DNA from: Amphibalanus amphitrite
Lineage: Eukaryota; Arthropoda; Thecostraca; Balanomorpha; Balanidae
Reading direction: 5' to 3'
NCBI RefSeq assembly: GCF_019059575.1
Contig: NW_024882957.1
Coordinates: 98,501-162,500 of the forward strand
Length of the DNA stretch: 64,000 nt
Part shown: positions 61,101-64,000 of the stretch, piece after piece
Layout of the letters: every line of letters starts with the position of its first letter
Numbering within the stretch: the stretch's first letter is position 1
Made by a program: the position numbers and the translations under genes
Notes under the pieces: model-generated
Databases searched by the model: none
Seen by the model: the letters and a program-made list of their open reading frames with translations, nothing else
What the model was told of the DNA's origin: nothing

Positions 61101-61613
61101 AGTTCGTCGACAATCCTCCACAAACGTCTGTCACCATTTTTCATAATGCTTAACAGCCGGAGCGTACCCCCCCTGCTGTAGCTCTATTCGTTCCTGAGAT
61201 ATGCGCCGGTTGGTCTTAAATTGTCGAAAATTGACCTGGAAATTGGTGCAAACTATCATAGAAAGACACTGTCGCTGACATGCACAGGAGTGACGGTCGC
61301 CGATTATCGATACTTACCCACGCTCACCGCCATGACTTCCTCGCCGATGGTTGTTATCCGATCACTAAGCTCTGCTAGCTCTGCTCTGCCCTCGGTGGCG
61401 TCCGAGTACCGTTAGGCGGCGGCCGCGACCCGCGGCCATAGGTAACGGCCGGAGCCAAGGCCATGCCGGAGCGACACCAGCGCAACCATCGGCGGCCGGT
61501 CGGAACTATCGCAACGTATCGTATGTTAATTAATTCAAATTATTTCGTAACGATATGTTATGTGTGAACGAAAACTACTAAAAAATTAAGAAAAATGCAT
61601 TTCATGTTATAGC

Positions 61614-61770
61614 TTAAAGGGACTATCCCACCTTTAACATGGGGTTTGAGTTGAGATAGCCAAGTTTGCGGCGAGGTTCAGAAACCACTATCTATCTAGG
61701 TTGCAACCCCCGCGGCCTCTTGGTGTTGAAGAAATTCGTTCCCTTCATTTGAAAATGGGCCTTGTACAAG
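61614..61770. mobile_element. left part of a TTAAAGGGAC-ended element
   Basis: TTAA then AGGGACTATCCCACC, followed by about 140 bp matching the 31523-31989 element in reverse orientation (GAGTTGAGATAGCCAAGTTT). Right end not found. Confidence 0.6.
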
Positions 61771-63399
61771 GCCCTATCTTCAACATGGAGCGACCGTTAG
61801 TGTGACGTCACCTCGTTTAGTCATTCTGATTTAAATGGGTTTGTTCGTTGAAAAATCGCTTAAAAGTTGGTCTGAACTTTGTTGTGGGGCCTACAGAGTA
61901 AAAAGAATCAGCTTTATGACAGTAATGTGGCCTGGGGAAGGAGGTAATTTTGGGATGTGACGTCACATATTTGAAAGTTTGTGTTTGGAATATGGGAAGC
62001 CTAAGATGTTTAATGAAAAATAAATGCCAGAACCGTGTTCCTGGTCATCCAATCTATGAAGTCGGGCACAATTTATAGGTAACTGGTTTTAACAACATTT
62101 TAGAAGGTGGTAATTTCATGGTACATCTCGAGCGATGTAAATGGGTATTTCAAGGGATAATTTGAAAAGTAAATAATTGCATCTCTTCAATTAACTTATA
62201 ATATCATTGTATATGTTACATATTCGCAAAATGCCCCACCGGAATACGAAAGCCCACAAAGTAAGCTTTCTAAAAATGTGTATTAGTCACAAGTCAGTGA
62301 TGGCTTGCTTTTGACGCGGTTGTTTTCGTTGGCGGTCGATACAATATACACTTGCTATAATTCAATGCGTACAACCAGGGACGTAGCAAAGGGGGGGGGG
62401 CGGAAGCCGGAAGGGGCGCCCGCCCCTCTCTTGGGGTTTTCAGGAGGCCCCAGGATGGAATCAGGCCAACGTGGGCCGACGTTGGCCAAAATCACGTCGG
62501 AGGCGAACGAAATTCACGGGAATCTCAAAATGACGTCAGAACAATCAGGGCCCTCTGACCAGCCTGACAGCTAGCTAGGGTCCTTCTCACCTCCTGTGAA
62601 TAACCACTATATGTGGTTGGGTGGAACAGACTAGTGAATAACCACTAGTCTGTTCCATATCGTTCCATATCAAGCTTGCAGTCGGAGTTTCTTCGGCAGA
62701 TCGCTCCTCCGCTCAAGAATTTGCGTCTTAAAATGTAAAAGCTGTATATACAGAAATCACGCACTGCTTTCAGCATGGCACTTCGGCTGCAAGCTTGAAA
62801 CGGAACAGAGTATAGTGTGTGTGTCTGACCGCTAGGGCCCCTCTGACTCCTCAGTAGAGAGGAGGTCCTCTGTGGGTAGGAGGCCCTCTGTAGAGAGGAG
62901 GCCCCCTTAGAGAGGAGGCCCTCTGTAGAGTGGAGGCCCTCTGATGAGTGGAGGCCCTTTGCAGAGATGAGGTCCTCTGTATAGAGGAATTTTTGTGTAT
63001 GTAGAGACGAGACTCTTTGAAGAGAGGAGGCCCTATATAGATAGGAAGTCCTCTGTAGAGAGGTGTAGAGACTAGAGAGGAGGCCCCCTCTGTAGAGAGT
63101 AGTCCCTCTGCAGATAAGAGGCTCTCTGTGGGCAGGAGTCAAAGACAGCGTCGTATATTAAGTAGAGTGGACTGTGGAGGCCCACTGTAAGCAAATTACC
63201 TCCTGGCTTCTGGTCCCTGCTACTCTCTAGTGAGAACTGAGAACTCAGGAAACTGTAAAGAATAGACTCCCAACCGCGTCGCCGCCCACTGTAGGAAGGG
63301 ACAGGGGCTCTGTAAACAGAAGGCCCTATGTAGACAAATAAGTTGTATAAATGCGCTCAGACAAATAATGTCGGGTGCCGTCAGCTTGACACCCATCCT
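61771..63399. other. no gene supported; repeats only
   Basis: Contains a perfect hairpin at 62623-62656 (GGAACAGACTAGTG, six bases, CACTAGTCTGTTCC) and a degenerate array of GTAGAGAGGAGGCCCTCT units at about 62850-63130. A possible hAT left end (CAGGGACGTAGC at 62380) has no visible partner. Confidence 0.5.
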
Positions 63400-63695
63400 A
63401 ACGCATGGGAGCAGCATCAAATCACATGTTTGAACGTTTGAAACCACGAAAAGCTTGCAAACGCGCGGCTAATGCGAGCCGACATACGCCGAATCGCGAT
63501 TCCGGCCAAACATGGTCTCGGAAAGTAGGTCACAGGTCAAAGGTCATTTTGGGTCAAGGTCATCCAATTTTCAGGGTAGGTCTGACAATGCGAGGGTACT
63601 GAAAGTTTCGTCGCGATCGGCCGCTTTTTACGCGAGTTATTTGCGAAAAACCTTAGGGGGGGAGGTACATCAACCTCCCCCTGTGCCGGCGAGGG
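63400..63695 (-). mobile_element. terminal fragment of a TTAA element, subfamily B
   Basis: Reverse-complement match to the left end of B (CGCGATTCGGCG, GGTCACAGGTCAAAGGTCAT). It ends CCGGCGAGGG before ATAA. Its hairpin GGGGGAGGT-ACATCA-ACCTCCCCC (63656-63680) differs in the inner stem from that of B but still pairs perfectly. Confidence 0.75.
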
Positions 63696-64000
63696 ATAAG
63701 AAGATGTTTCGTCGCCCCCTTTAGGTAGAAGATGTTTTTTTTGTCACAATCCAGTTGTTTTTGCGTGTGTGAAGAAAATGCTGGTTTTCCTTACACACGC
63801 AGAAAGATGATAAATTTTCAAAAAAAAAAGATAACTTGTTGTTAGGATGAAGTGCATCATTCAAAATTGTTTTGATGCATAATCAGATAGTAAAATAAAA
63901 TAACTGGGTAAGTACTACCAAAATCTGTTTTTTGCTGCCTTAAAAATCACAAGAACGTTCTTGTCTGCACTCATAAAATGATTATTAAGTGAAAATGTTA
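63696..64000. other. nothing recognised
   Basis: AT-rich sequence to the window end. Confidence 0.4.

Larger units (their letters stand above)
56742..61250. mobile_element. TTAA element C, interrupted by E and a TIR element; right end unclear
   Basis: Starts CCCGCGCCCTGCTGG at the TTAA that also closes element A. Its body resumes after E at 59263 (GATGCGTCACGACGAGAAGG, compare AAGCGTCTCGACGAGAGG in D) and again near 61170-61250 (GCTCTATTCGTTCCTGAG, compare 58240-58260 in D). I could not find its right terminus. Confidence 0.5.

Overview
The window is eukaryotic nuclear DNA. It has spliced genes with GT-AG introns, poly-A signals, long introns and intergenic stretches crowded with transposon fossils, and no operons or ribosome-binding sites. 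The gene set points to an arthropod, most likely a crustacean: an APP/Appl orthologue, a ZC3H3 orthologue, a Star-like FkbM-domain membrane protein, GALE, FAM210B and a cationic amino-acid transporter end. That placement is inference from gene types and repeat content; no species marker was seen.

Layout: 1-1498 (+) is the 3' coding end of a low-complexity gene with a repeated helical motif. From 2.2 to 12.2 kb lies a transposon nest: a Tc1/mariner-like element, a hAT element carrying a smaller hAT, and a BEL/Pao fossil whose LTR was hit by a CACTG-ended transposon and whose pol region was hit by a 3-kb hAT that itself holds a piggyBac-like (TTAA) element. 12854-13014 (+) looks like the last exon of a cationic amino-acid transporter. 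ZC3H3 occupies 15849-23966 (-) in six exons that join into one 651-aa frame with five CCCH fingers. Directly upstream of its start codon sits a 2.8-kb palindrome (24048-26858) centred on a hAT element. 28906-30795 (-) is an intronless APP/Appl gene. 32270-33135 (+) is FAM210B, divergent from APP. 36235-38981 (-) is a complete seven-exon GALE; two relics of its last exon lie downstream. 41-48 kb is transposon-rich, 48.8-50.3 kb holds a decayed LINE, 50958-54098 (-) is a five-exon FkbM/Star-like gene, and 54.4-64 kb is a stack of nested TTAA elements with minisatellites.

The host genes have unrelated roles (RNA export/processing, neuronal surface signalling, a mitochondrial membrane protein, galactose metabolism, a membrane protein of the Star type), so no shared pathway is implied.

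The most notable non-gene signal is a TTAA-targeting, piggyBac-like non-autonomous family. More than ten copies or fragments occur here, several inserted inside one another. They are loaded with AGGTCA/TGACCT half-sites, and many ends carry a G-run/C-run hairpin whose loop-side bases change between subfamilies while staying complementary within each hairpin.
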